DNA of 64,000 nt from Gammaproteobacteria bacterium (GTDB lineage Bacteria; Pseudomonadota; Gammaproteobacteria; Steroidobacterales; Steroidobacteraceae). Below the pieces are notes generated by a model. That model was given only the letters and a program-made list of their open reading frames with translations, searched no databases and was not told the DNA's origin. Position 1 is the stretch's first letter. Each line of letters starts with the position of its first letter. Location of the stretch: NCBI GenBank assembly GCA_021323735.1, contig JAJPKM010000038.1:1-64000 (forward strand), given 5' to 3'. Of the stretch, positions 36,899 to 44,743 are shown one piece after another. The translations under genes were made by a program, and so were the position numbers.

Positions 36899-37859
36899 CC
36901 CGTTAAGCCTGCCCACCGGCGAGCAGGTCGCTGCCGCGCGCGAGCATATTCGTGCCTTCACGCTGCGCACGCCGCTGGTGCGGCTGAACGTCGATCTGCC
37001 GGGTACGACGATCTTTCTCAAGCTCGAGAATCTGCAACCGTGGGGATCGTTCAAAATACGGCCGGCGCTCAATGCGCTGAAGGGCTTGGACACTCAATTG
37101 CTCGGCCGAGGGGTCTTGAGCGCGAGTTCGGGAAACTTCGGGCAGGGGCTCGCCTACGCAGCGCGGCTGTTCGGCGTGCCGGCAACTTTGGCGGTTCCGG
37201 CAGCCGCGGCGCAGACCAAGCTCGATGCATTGACGGAGCTCGGTGCAAAAGTCATCCGGCTGCCGTTTGACGAATGGTGGACCGTATTGACCACGCGCCG
37301 CTGCGCCGGCGAGGAGGGGCTGTTCATTCATCCGGTGGCGGAGGCAGCCGTACTTGCGGGCAATGCAACCATCGGCGCGGAGATTCTCGAGGATCTGCCT
37401 GACTTGGATGCGGTGGTCGCGCCTTTCGGCGGCGGCGGCCTGATCTGCGGCATCGGATCGGTGATGCGTCGTCTCCGGCCCACCGCTCGCATGATATTGG
37501 TGGAGTCCGAAGCGGCCCAGCCGGCCGCCGCGGCACTGGAGAACGGCGGCCCGGTGCCGGTGCCATATCTGCAAAGCTTCGTCGACGGAATGGGCAGCTC
37601 GAGGGTTCTGGAGGAGATGTGGCCGTTGCTGCGCCAGGTAGTCGATCACGCCGCATGTGCGTCATTCGCGCAAATTGCCGCGGCGGTACGCTTGCTGGCG
37701 GTCCGTCATCGTATCATCGCCGAGGCGGCCGGCGCGGCCCCGCTCGCGGCGGCTCTTGCGGGGCTCGCGGGCAAGGGCAATATCGTCTGTATCGTCTCGG
37801 GCGGCAATATCGATACGTCGAAATTCGGCGCCATCCTCGACGGCCAGAGTTTCTTCTGA
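36888..37859 (+). CDS. Fold-type-II PLP enzyme, threonine/serine dehydratase-like (paralogue B)
   Basis: 323 residues, same subfamily as the gene at 33668: LENLQPWGSFKIRP (PLP Lys), SASSGNFGQGLAYAA, FGGGGLICGIGS, GNIVCIVSGGNID. The start is a TTG at 36888, overlapping the preceding gene by 11 bases. Two SFKIRP paralogues in one locus suggest sequential or alternative substrates, or a heteromer. Confidence 0.8.
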   Translation: MTSSPLSLPTGEQVAAAREHIRAFTLRTPLVRLNVDLPGTTIFLKLENLQPWGSFKIRPALNALKGLDTQLLGRGVLSASSGNFGQGLAYAARLFGVPATLAVPAAAAQTKLDALTELGAKVIRLPFDEWWTVLTTRRCAGEEGLFIHPVAEAAVLAGNATIGAEILEDLPDLDAVVAPFGGGGLICGIGSVMRRLRPTARMILVESEAAQPAAAALENGGPVPVPYLQSFVDGMGSSRVLEEMWPLLRQVVDHAACASFAQIAAAVRLLAVRHRIIAEAAGAAPLAAALAGLAGKGNIVCIVSGGNIDTSKFGAILDGQSFF

Positions 37860-37864
37860 CCGTT

Positions 37865-38350
37865 ATGGCGACGAAGGGCACCAAGGTCTCGGCACGCGAA
37901 TCGAAGGCACGGCCCACATCGGCCGACCGGCCTCTATTCGATGATTTTCTGCCGCACCTCATTGCACGGCTTGCCTACCAGCTCAATGGCGATCTGATCG
38001 AAAAATTGCGCCGCGAAGGCATCAACATCACGCGCTGGCGGATTCTTGCGGTGCTGTCCATGGGTGACGGCATCACCATCAAGGAAATCATCGATCGTGC
38101 GATGGTGCAGCAATCGGCGCTCAGCCGTGCGCTGATGCGCATGGAAAAGGAGAACTTCGTCCGCCGCGTGATGCGTGCCGGCGACGCGCGCTGCGTCGAG
38201 GTGTACCTGACGGAAAGGGGCCGTGCCTTGTTCAAGGCATTGAATGTCGTGGTGCGGCGGCGCGAACAGCGCCTGCTGCAGGGGCTCTCCCCGGCGCAGA
38301 TCGATGAGGCCTTCGCACTGATCCGGCAATTGATCCGCAACATGACCTGA
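37865..38350 (+). CDS. MarR-family transcriptional regulator
   Basis: 161 residues with a winged helix: LNGDLIEKLRREGINITRWRILAVLSMGDGITIKEIIDRAMVQQSALSRALMRMEKENFVRR (about 37-100), then the wing and a dimer helix. It is last in the aminotransferase-OCD-lyase run with a 5-base gap and probably regulates the locus in response to an aromatic or amino-acid ligand, as MarR proteins commonly do. The longer frame starting inside the previous gene is not real. Confidence 0.88.
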   Translation: MATKGTKVSARESKARPTSADRPLFDDFLPHLIARLAYQLNGDLIEKLRREGINITRWRILAVLSMGDGITIKEIIDRAMVQQSALSRALMRMEKENFVRRVMRAGDARCVEVYLTERGRALFKALNVVVRRREQRLLQGLSPAQIDEAFALIRQLIRNMT

Positions 38351-38356
38351 ATCGCT

Positions 38357-38385
38357 TTGATCTTTCAAGCGATAACTCATATCGT
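38357..38385 (+). promoter_or_regulatory. Predicted promoter of the CDGSH-cupin gene
   Basis: TTGATC (38357-38362), 17 bases, TATCGT (38380-38385), 27 bases before the ATG at 38412. It suggests a separate transcript for the CDGSH-cupin and cyclase genes. Consensus match is moderate. Confidence 0.35.
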
Positions 38386-38411
38386 ACTCTCTGGTCAAAA
38401 GTGTAATTCTC

Positions 38412-39527
38412 ATGCCTGGACAGGAACCCTTGGATATCGGCGATGCGGTGCCCGCCCCGACGAGCGGCGCCAAGACTCCCGCAGTTGTCGCGTACCGCAA
38501 AGGGTTCTACTGGGAACTCAAAGCCGGCAAGCGCTATCTGTGGTGTAGCTGCGGCCGTTCCAAGTCTCAGCCTTTCTGCGACGGCTCGCATGCGGGAACC
38601 GATTTCCTGCCCATCGCGTTCAAGGCCGAGCGCGACGAGGACGTCATCTTCTGCGGTTGCAAGCAAACCGCCACGGGTCCCTTCTGCGATGGGGCGCACA
38701 GCAACCTCCCCGGCGGCTATCTCACCGATGACCCGAACAGCGCGGCGAATCGGCTCGTTGCAACAGTTCACGCGGGGACAGGGCCGGTCGTTCCGCTCGA
38801 TGGCCAGTGCTATGTCTTCTCCACCGCTCGAGCCCCCCTTCGTACCTGCGGCGCGCTGCGCTACTGCCCGGTGGTGACTCCTGCGCTAGGAGCGCTGTTT
38901 CAATCGCAGTTCTATGCCAACGTCGGGCGTGGCGGGTCGCCGGTCATTGCCGCGGATGGGCGCCATACCGTACTGTTCTTCATGGCGGGCGAAGGGGAGA
39001 TCGAGATCAGCGGGCGACGCTTCGCCGTGGAACCGCTCATGGGGTTCTACATACGGCCGCAAGAAGCCTTTCGCATTCACAACCGCGCGGCGGCTCCGAT
39101 CCAGCTGTTCATCTCACAAGGTCCGGGGGCCGAGGATCTTGTGTGGCTCACCGAGATGCCGGGTAATTTCGACTCGCAGCATCCACGGCGCAGCGCGTCG
39201 ATCGATCCTTCACAGCGCCACAAAATGGCCGAGCGCTACTACCAGATGTTGGTCAATCGCGACCAGGGTTCCACCGTCGTGACGCAGTTCATCGGCAATA
39301 TTCCTCTGTCCAAGGCCGAACCCCATCGGCATCTGTACGAGGAGGCGCTGATCTTTCTCAACGGCCAAGGCGTGGTCTGGACGGAGGGGACCAAAACGCC
39401 TGTCGCCGCCGGGGATGTCTTGTTCCTGCCGCGCAAGCAACTGCATTCCGTCCAATGCACAACCCCCGGTGGATTTGATATCGTGGGGGTGATTTATCCG
39501 GGAGACAATCCCTCCATCAATTACTAG
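38412..39527 (+). CDS. Double CDGSH iron-sulfur / double cupin fusion protein
   Basis: 371 residues. Two CDGSH-type [2Fe-2S] motifs stand at the N-terminus: C45, C47, C56, H60 (CSCGRSKSQPFCDGSH) and C81, C83, C92, H96 (CGCKQTATGPFCDGAH). Two cupin domains follow. The first (about 165-235) lacks the metal histidines. The second (about 280-360) has the full motif H305-x-H307, E311 and H345 with correct spacing, so it should bind iron or another divalent metal. The C-terminal half recalls 3-hydroxyanthranilate- or gentisate-type ring-cleavage dioxygenases; the CDGSH pair could pass electrons to the metal site. No signal peptide. I know of no characterised protein with this architecture. Confidence 0.82.
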   Translation: MPGQEPLDIGDAVPAPTSGAKTPAVVAYRKGFYWELKAGKRYLWCSCGRSKSQPFCDGSHAGTDFLPIAFKAERDEDVIFCGCKQTATGPFCDGAHSNLPGGYLTDDPNSAANRLVATVHAGTGPVVPLDGQCYVFSTARAPLRTCGALRYCPVVTPALGALFQSQFYANVGRGGSPVIAADGRHTVLFFMAGEGEIEISGRRFAVEPLMGFYIRPQEAFRIHNRAAAPIQLFISQGPGAEDLVWLTEMPGNFDSQHPRRSASIDPSQRHKMAERYYQMLVNRDQGSTVVTQFIGNIPLSKAEPHRHLYEEALIFLNGQGVVWTEGTKTPVAAGDVLFLPRKQLHSVQCTTPGGFDIVGVIYPGDNPSINY

Positions 39528-39539
39528 TCATTACTAGTC
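39520..39539 (+). repeat. 10-base tandem duplication
   Basis: ATTACTAGTC occurs twice back to back (39520-39529, 39530-39539). The first copy contains the stop codon of the CDGSH-cupin gene. It may be simple slippage. Confidence 0.6.
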
Positions 39540-39589
39540 GCAACCGAACGACCGGCTCTTCAACATTCAGCGCGTACCCCGAGAGAAAT

Positions 39590-40375
39590 ATGGCTACCCA
39601 CGCACAGGCTCTTTCCACACTCGTCGACGGTATTCTTCGCGGCGGCATCCGCGTCGTCGATCTGACGGTCCCGCTGGAGGCCGCCACGCCGACCATACGC
39701 TTGCCAGAGCAGTTCGCTCCCTCGAAGCCCTTTGTGCTGGAGGAGATATCGCATTACGACTCACGCGGGCCGGCTTGGTACTGGAACAACATCAGCTGCG
39801 GCGAACACACCGGCACGCATTTCGACGCGCCGATACACTGGGTGACCGGTAAGGACTATCCGGACAACGCCACGCATAACATTCCGGTGGAACGCTTCAT
39901 CGGCCCGGCTTGCGTCATCGATGTCTCGCCGCAAGTGCGCGGCAGCGCCGATTTTCTACTCACCCAGAGCATCGTGGAGCAGTGGGAAACCCGGCACGGC
40001 CGCATTCCAAGCCGTGCATGGGTGCTCATTCGTACCGATTGGTCCAAGCGCTCCGGCGATTCCTTCCTCAACTTCTCGAGCGACGGCTCGCACACGCCGG
40101 GATTTCATCCCGAGTGTGTTCCATTTCTGGCGCGCGAGCGCGACATCCTGGGCGTGGGCGTGGAAACCATCGGCACCGATGCCGGGCAGGCCCATACATT
40201 CAATCCCATGTTCCCCTGCCACACCATCATGCACGGCGCCAACCGCTTTGGACTCGCGAGTCTCACCAACTTGGATCAATTGCCGCCTACCGGCGCGGTG
40301 GTGATCGCGCCGCCATTGAAGATCGTGAACGGATCGGGCAGCCCGCTGCGGGTGCTGGCACTGGTGCCGGCCTAG
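39590..40375 (+). CDS. Cyclase-family metal hydrolase (kynurenine-formamidase-like)
   Basis: 261 residues of the cyclase family that includes bacterial kynurenine formamidase and isatin hydrolase. The metal-binding signature HTGTHFDAPIHW is complete, and VVDLTVPLEAATPTI begins the fold. The protein is about 50 residues longer than typical KynB, so the exact substrate may differ. With a TDO-family oxygenase nearby, hydrolysis of an N-formyl or cyclic amide product is the natural guess. A GAGAGAAA ribosome binding site precedes the ATG. The 3' end runs into palindromic repeat copy 4. Confidence 0.8.
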   Translation: MATHAQALSTLVDGILRGGIRVVDLTVPLEAATPTIRLPEQFAPSKPFVLEEISHYDSRGPAWYWNNISCGEHTGTHFDAPIHWVTGKDYPDNATHNIPVERFIGPACVIDVSPQVRGSADFLLTQSIVEQWETRHGRIPSRAWVLIRTDWSKRSGDSFLNFSSDGSHTPGFHPECVPFLARERDILGVGVETIGTDAGQAHTFNPMFPCHTIMHGANRFGLASLTNLDQLPPTGAVVIAPPLKIVNGSGSPLRVLALVPA

Positions 40376-40463
40376 CGTGAACCATTTATTCGTGAACGAA
40401 GTCCGGAGTCCTTCTCAGGTGTTCCCGCTGGTGGTTCCCGCTGCGGGTGAATTATTCAGGCCT
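40374..40463. repeat. Palindromic intergenic repeat, copy 4
   Basis: Between convergent genes. The left arm TAGCGTGAACCATTTATTCGT overlaps the cyclase stop, and the right arm GGTGAATTATTCAGGCCTCG (40446-40465) matches the family consensus. The loop contains an imperfect direct repeat of GGTGTTCCCGCTG / GGTGGTTCCCGCTG. Confidence 0.5.
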
Positions 40464-40468
40464 CGTGC

Positions 40469-41734
40469 TCAAATGGGCTTCAAGCCCAAGCGCAGGAGGT
40501 CGGCGATTTCCGCGGCAATCTGTGCTTTGCGCTGATCATCGCCGCGAACCAGGCCTTTTGCCAGCCAACTGCCGGCGCCGCGCATGAACAGCAAGAGGCA
40601 GTCGCGGTTCACGTCGCGCATGGAGCGCTCATTGTGGGCCTCGTGGCATAGGGCGCGGTAAGCCTGCACCAGGTTTCTGCCGCGCTCGCTGGCAAGCACC
40701 TTCTCCTCGTCGCTCAACGAATCGTAGCCGGTGGATGAACGCAGCGGCTCGATATCGTCGCGTTGATGTGAGATGGCATTGGCGCGCAGCACGGCAACCA
40801 GGGTATCGATGGCACTGCCGCCTTGGGCGGTCGCCTGTTCGCGAATGAAGGAAAATATCCGGTCGGTGCGTGCATAGCATGCCGACACGATGGTCTGCTT
40901 GTCGCCGATGTAATGGTAGAGCGTTCGCTTGGTCGCGCCCACCGCGGCCGCAATGTCATCCAGCGACGTGGTGTCGACACCTCGGCGATTGAACAGCTGC
41001 GAAGCTGCCGCGAGAATCTTTTCGCGTTTGGCGTCGAACTGTGCACCGCGATCGAACAACCCGCCGGGCTGGGCGAGCAGCGGCGAGAAATCAATCGGCG
41101 GGGGGTCGACGGGCCGTGACCGGTCGGCCGCCCAGCCGGCGGTGAGGATGTCCTTGGCCGCCGCGATGATGTCGTTTCGGCTCACGTGCAGTGCCGTAGC
41201 CAGAGGAGAGTTCAGCGGTATCGAATGGATGATGCTGATGATGGTGCGTGCGACGATCGGAAAGTCGCAGGAGCGTATATTGCCCGCCCTGGCGCCGGCC
41301 TCGAGCAAGCTCGCCAGGCGCGCGACGACGGCTTCGAAGATACCGAGAACGGTTTCCCGCGCCGCCTGGTCGAGGAGTCCGATTTCGCTCAAGGCGGCCA
41401 ATTCCGGCTCGTCAGGATCCAGGGTTCTGGAAATAAAATTTCCGACGACTTTAAGGGCGCTGTCGCCGGATTGAGCGGCCTCACCGAGCTGGCGGGCCAT
41501 GATTTCGGAGGATCGCAGGTAAACCTGGAACATCAGGTCTTCCCGATCCTCGACATAGTAGTACAGGGAGGCACGAGAGAAGCCCAGCTTGTCCGCCACC
41601 GCGGTCAAGGAGGTCATCGAAATACCCTTGGAATTCAGCTCTCGTGCGGCCTGGTCGAGCAACTGCACGCGCCGGGACTGTGCGGCCGTCTCGATGCGGC
41701 GCGCCGAGGCCGCGTTTTTGCTTCCCATGCTCAT
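40469..41734 (-). CDS. Tandem TetR-family regulator (two TetR units in one chain)
   Basis: 421 residues, about twice the usual TetR length. TetR-type helix-turn-helix 1 covers about 20-68 (ISMTSLTAVADKLGFSRASLYYYV) and helix-turn-helix 2 about 240-288 (VDTTSLDDIAAAVGATKRTLYHYI); each is followed by its own helical ligand/dimer domain, joined by a Pro-rich linker near 215-228. The ATG is one base after the stop of the redoxin gene, so it is the third gene of the minus-strand redox operon and may control that operon; control of the adjacent amino-acid locus is the alternative. Confidence 0.85.
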   Translation of the reverse strand: MSMGSKNAASARRIETAAQSRRVQLLDQAARELNSKGISMTSLTAVADKLGFSRASLYYYVEDREDLMFQVYLRSSEIMARQLGEAAQSGDSALKVVGNFISRTLDPDEPELAALSEIGLLDQAARETVLGIFEAVVARLASLLEAGARAGNIRSCDFPIVARTIISIIHSIPLNSPLATALHVSRNDIIAAAKDILTAGWAADRSRPVDPPPIDFSPLLAQPGGLFDRGAQFDAKREKILAAASQLFNRRGVDTTSLDDIAAAVGATKRTLYHYIGDKQTIVSACYARTDRIFSFIREQATAQGGSAIDTLVAVLRANAISHQRDDIEPLRSSTGYDSLSDEEKVLASERGRNLVQAYRALCHEAHNERSMRDVNRDCLLLFMRGAGSWLAKGLVRGDDQRKAQIAAEIADLLRLGLKPI

Positions 41735-41735
41735 G

Positions 41736-42365
41736 TCAATATTCTATCGCACAGCCCTGAGGCCGGGTTTCCGAAGCCCTCACGCGATGTCCGGCCAAGA
41801 GGTCGTCCAGTGCGGATTTCATATATTCATGCCCTGTGGCGTCATCGGCGAAAACCTGATCATCCATGGCACCTTCGTAGGCGAGCGTGCCGTCGCGGTC
41901 GACGATGAAAAAGCTCGGCGTCGTCTTGGCGCCATAACTGCGCGCGATTCTGCCATCCATGTCGAACAGGAATTCGGTGACGGTTGCGTGGGTTCGAGCA
42001 ATGCGCTCGCGCGCGTCGGCAGCGGTCAAATAGCCGGCTTTGTCGGATGCCGCCGTGTCGATGGAAAGCCAGACCACTTGGTGCGCAGCCGCGTAGCGCT
42101 GCAATGCTTGTATGGCGCCGCTGTTGTACTTCACCGCAGTGAAGGGGCATACCGGGCTGGTCCACTCCAGTACCACCAGCCTGCCGGCGTACTCGCGCAA
42201 GCGATGCGCTTTGCCGTCGGCGCCCTTGGCGCTGAAGGTTGGCGCCGGTGCCCCGATGTTCACGCGGTTGAAGCCGGCGGCGTGCACATAGCCACCACCG
42301 CCGGCCGCCAGGAGTGAAACGACGGCGACCCGTGCGAATCCCTTCAATCGATCAAAGGAATCCAC
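41736..42365 (-). CDS. Secreted redoxin (AhpC/TSA-like thioredoxin fold)
   Basis: 209 residues from a GTG at 42365, 16 bases after the stop of the upstream gene. A signal peptide (VAVVSLLAAGGGGYVHAAG) precedes a thioredoxin-fold domain with a single redox Cys in TSPVCPFTAVKYNSG and a C-terminal QGCAIEY. The domain layout and the terminal GC motif match the redoxin domain at the start of the neighbouring large protein (AVGCLVDF), so the two are probably duplicates. An in-frame extension upstream of 42365 overlaps the previous gene and has no signal peptide at its start, so I reject it. Confidence 0.82.
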   Translation of the reverse strand: MDSFDRLKGFARVAVVSLLAAGGGGYVHAAGFNRVNIGAPAPTFSAKGADGKAHRLREYAGRLVVLEWTSPVCPFTAVKYNSGAIQALQRYAAAHQVVWLSIDTAASDKAGYLTAADARERIARTHATVTEFLFDMDGRIARSYGAKTTPSFFIVDRDGTLAYEGAMDDQVFADDATGHEYMKSALDDLLAGHRVRASETRPQGCAIEY

Positions 42366-42381
42366 GGGCCGCCACGTCGAG

Positions 42382-44475
42382 TTACTGGCCGCCTCCGGTC
42401 TTTTCCGCCGCCGGTTGCGCCGGTGCAGCGGCCGGAGCCGCGGTCGCCGGTTGCGATGCCTGCTGGCGGCGCTTCTGCATGCCAGCCTCGGCCGCCGCCA
42501 ATTCGTTCGGCTCGATGAAGCCGTCGTGATCGGTGTCGATCTTGGCGAAGTTCGCCGCAAATTGCTTGCCGATGGGGCCGGTCAGCTCGGACATGTCCAG
42601 TTTGCCGTTCATCTTGGTGTCGAGCATGCCGAAGAGCCGGCCTTGGTTCAGATCCTTATCGAAGCTCGCATACTGCTCCATCTTGTCGGAGGTCTCCCCA
42701 ACCCATTCGTAATGGAAGGCGGTGTAGAGCATTTCGTCGAAGGACTGATCGCCCCACGGAACCACGCGATTGTGATCCGGGTTGGCCGGATTACGCACGG
42801 AGTTGTCGTAGGTATACACGGCCAGCAGTTTCGATCCTGCGGGAACCTTGACCGGTTGGACGAAATTGTATTCGCGCTGCCAGTTGAAGTCGTAATGGGG
42901 CAGGGACACGAGCAAGGTCCTCTTGCCGCTCGGCTCAACCATGAAGAACTGCGAGGATGCACCGCGATAGTGGGCGTGCGGGAATACGCCGTACAGCATC
43001 ATATCCTTCGGAACATCGATGTAGGCCTGCTGCTCCGAGCTTTCCGTATTGGCCGGAATGACGATGTTCGCGTTCAGCACCACCGAGTTTCGCATCACGA
43101 ACTTCGGTTTGTCCTTGTAGAAATACAGCGCGATCTGCGAGTGCTCGGTCACTTGCTGGCCGAAGGGTGTGTAGTGCACCTGGAAGCCGACGGCACCGCC
43201 CGGCGGTATGTACGCGCCGGTGTCGGGGGGTTCGACGAAGGACTCGGCGCCCACCGCGTATCCGCCCAAGGACACTCCCCACTTGCTCTCATTCGCCACT
43301 TCGCCGGGTCCCGGTACCTGTGCCAGGTAGCCGGTGAGGATGTGATGCACGGTCTGGCGATTCACGACCTTGATGGTCGAGGCACGCAGCCACTTGCCTT
43401 CCTTCAACGGATTGACGATGTAGGGGCGCTGATAATCCACGATGCCGTTTGCCGGGATGGTGAATGCGGGAACGTCGAGCACCAGGTCCGGCTTGCCCAG
43501 GGGCCATTCCGGTGCCACGAAGGTCTTTGCGGCCAACGGGTCGGCGCCGGCGCCGCGCGGGGCACCCGCTTCGATCCAGTGCACCAAAGTCTTGATCTGG
43601 GCCGCCGAGAGACTGCGGTCACCGAGAAAGTGTCCGATGCTGGGGTCGGCGCGCCACGGCGGCATGCGCTGGGTGCGGATCATTTCGCGAATCATCGGCG
43701 CAAAGGGTGAAATCTCTTCGAACTTGGTGAAGGGCATGGGACCGATGCCGCCGGGCTCGTGGCACGACACGCACTTGTCCTCGAACATCGGCGCGATGTT
43801 CTTCACATAGGTCACTTTGCTGGTGGCGATCTTCGCGCGCTCGGGGAAGTCGACGAGGCAACCGACCGCCTCGACCTTGGCGACGGGCACCGGCTTGCCG
43901 GCCAATTGCGCATCGAGCGCATCCTTCGCCCAGGTGTGATCGGCCTTCGCTTTCTGGCGCTCGTAGGTCACCCTGTCGTCGATCGGGCCGCGATAGACGA
44001 TTTTCCAAGTCTTCGGGTCGATGACGATGACTTCGGCGGAACGGGTCACGCCCAACTGCTCACCCACCAGCTGATTGACGTCCAGCAGGATGGGCAGGTT
44101 GTAGCCGTAGGCCTGCGCCTCGGCGATGATGGCATCACGCTTGTCGATGGTCGTGGAATTCAGCATGAAAATCTCGACGCCCTTGGACGAGTATTCGTCC
44201 TGCAGCGCCTTCACCGAGGCGCTGGAATTGCGGCTGACGGGACAGCTGTTCGCCTGCGTGATCAGTACGACGGCGCTGGCATCGCCAAGCTGGCGCAATT
44301 CATGGGAGTGCAAGTTTTGGTCGGGCAACCGGAAGTCATCGACCGTGATGGGCAACACCACCTCGGCCGGAGCTCGGGCGGTCGGACTTGCGGTGGCGCC
44401 GCTCGAGCTTATGTAGCTCAACGCTGCGACCGCAATCAACGCGGCTGCCGCGACAGATGTACCAGTCTTCTTCAT
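42382..44475 (-). CDS. Secreted redoxin-cytochrome c-copper monooxygenase-like-EF-hand protein
   Basis: 697 residues from the ATG at 44475 (GGGGAAGG ribosome binding site). Order: signal peptide (1-30); redoxin domain (about 40-210, CPVS at 78-81, second Cys at 206); one c-type haem motif CVSCH (235-239) in a small cytochrome domain to about 305; a two-lobed region (about 320-600) resembling the PHM/dopamine-beta-monooxygenase fold with all copper ligands recognisable (HH 377-378, H434 in FQVHY, HxH 500/502, M582 in FDEM); two EF-hand loops (619-630 imperfect, 647-658 canonical DTDHDGFIEPNE); an Ala/Gln/Pro tail. Probably a periplasmic multi-centre oxidoreductase; substrate unknown. First gene of an operon with a second redoxin and the tandem TetR. 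Confidence 0.82.
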   Translation of the reverse strand: MKKTGTSVAAAALIAVAALSYISSSGATASPTARAPAEVVLPITVDDFRLPDQNLHSHELRQLGDASAVVLITQANSCPVSRNSSASVKALQDEYSSKGVEIFMLNSTTIDKRDAIIAEAQAYGYNLPILLDVNQLVGEQLGVTRSAEVIVIDPKTWKIVYRGPIDDRVTYERQKAKADHTWAKDALDAQLAGKPVPVAKVEAVGCLVDFPERAKIATSKVTYVKNIAPMFEDKCVSCHEPGGIGPMPFTKFEEISPFAPMIREMIRTQRMPPWRADPSIGHFLGDRSLSAAQIKTLVHWIEAGAPRGAGADPLAAKTFVAPEWPLGKPDLVLDVPAFTIPANGIVDYQRPYIVNPLKEGKWLRASTIKVVNRQTVHHILTGYLAQVPGPGEVANESKWGVSLGGYAVGAESFVEPPDTGAYIPPGGAVGFQVHYTPFGQQVTEHSQIALYFYKDKPKFVMRNSVVLNANIVIPANTESSEQQAYIDVPKDMMLYGVFPHAHYRGASSQFFMVEPSGKRTLLVSLPHYDFNWQREYNFVQPVKVPAGSKLLAVYTYDNSVRNPANPDHNRVVPWGDQSFDEMLYTAFHYEWVGETSDKMEQYASFDKDLNQGRLFGMLDTKMNGKLDMSELTGPIGKQFAANFAKIDTDHDGFIEPNELAAAEAGMQKRRQQASQPATAAPAAAPAQPAAEKTGGGQ

Positions 44476-44743
44476 AGTCGTTAACCTTCCCCTGTGGTTC
44501 GCCATGGTATTGCCCCGCGCACCTGAGACGCGGAATCTACGTTTCGGTATCATTATGCCACCAAATGTGGAGGCTGTCTTGTGCGTTAATGCGGTATGAC
44601 CTGGATTTTCCTCTTGCGTCGCGGGTTCGACTGCCTGCGCTGGCCCCTTTAGTGCCCGTGGCCGTGAAAATGCCGCTCGCCGCCGGCGGGGCAGGTTATG
44701 TCCACGGCCATGGAAAGGGTGCCCGTTGGGGGTTTGCGACGCG
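44476..44743. other. Divergent intergenic region
   Basis: 268 bases between the redox operon (minus) and the DsbA-like gene (plus). It must hold the redox-operon promoter. I see no clear consensus promoter, palindrome or convincing short gene; a 60-codon frame from 44565 has no protein-like features. Confidence 0.5.

Noticed and set aside
34764-37859. Beta-hydroxyaspartate cycle (class V aminotransferase, OCD-type iminosuccinate reductase, dehydratase)
   Set aside because: The aldolase is missing, the aminotransferase is not of the serine-glyoxylate type, and the dehydratase has SFKIRP instead of SFKxRGA.
35915-37859. Ectoine utilisation pair eutB-eutC
   Set aside because: The PLP enzyme differs from EutB in its lysine motif, and no ectoine hydrolase or deacetylase gene is nearby.
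42415-43710. A 431-codon plus-strand frame inside the large redox protein gene
   Set aside because: Antisense shadow; the minus-strand product has a signal peptide and haem, copper and EF-hand motifs, whereas this frame has none.
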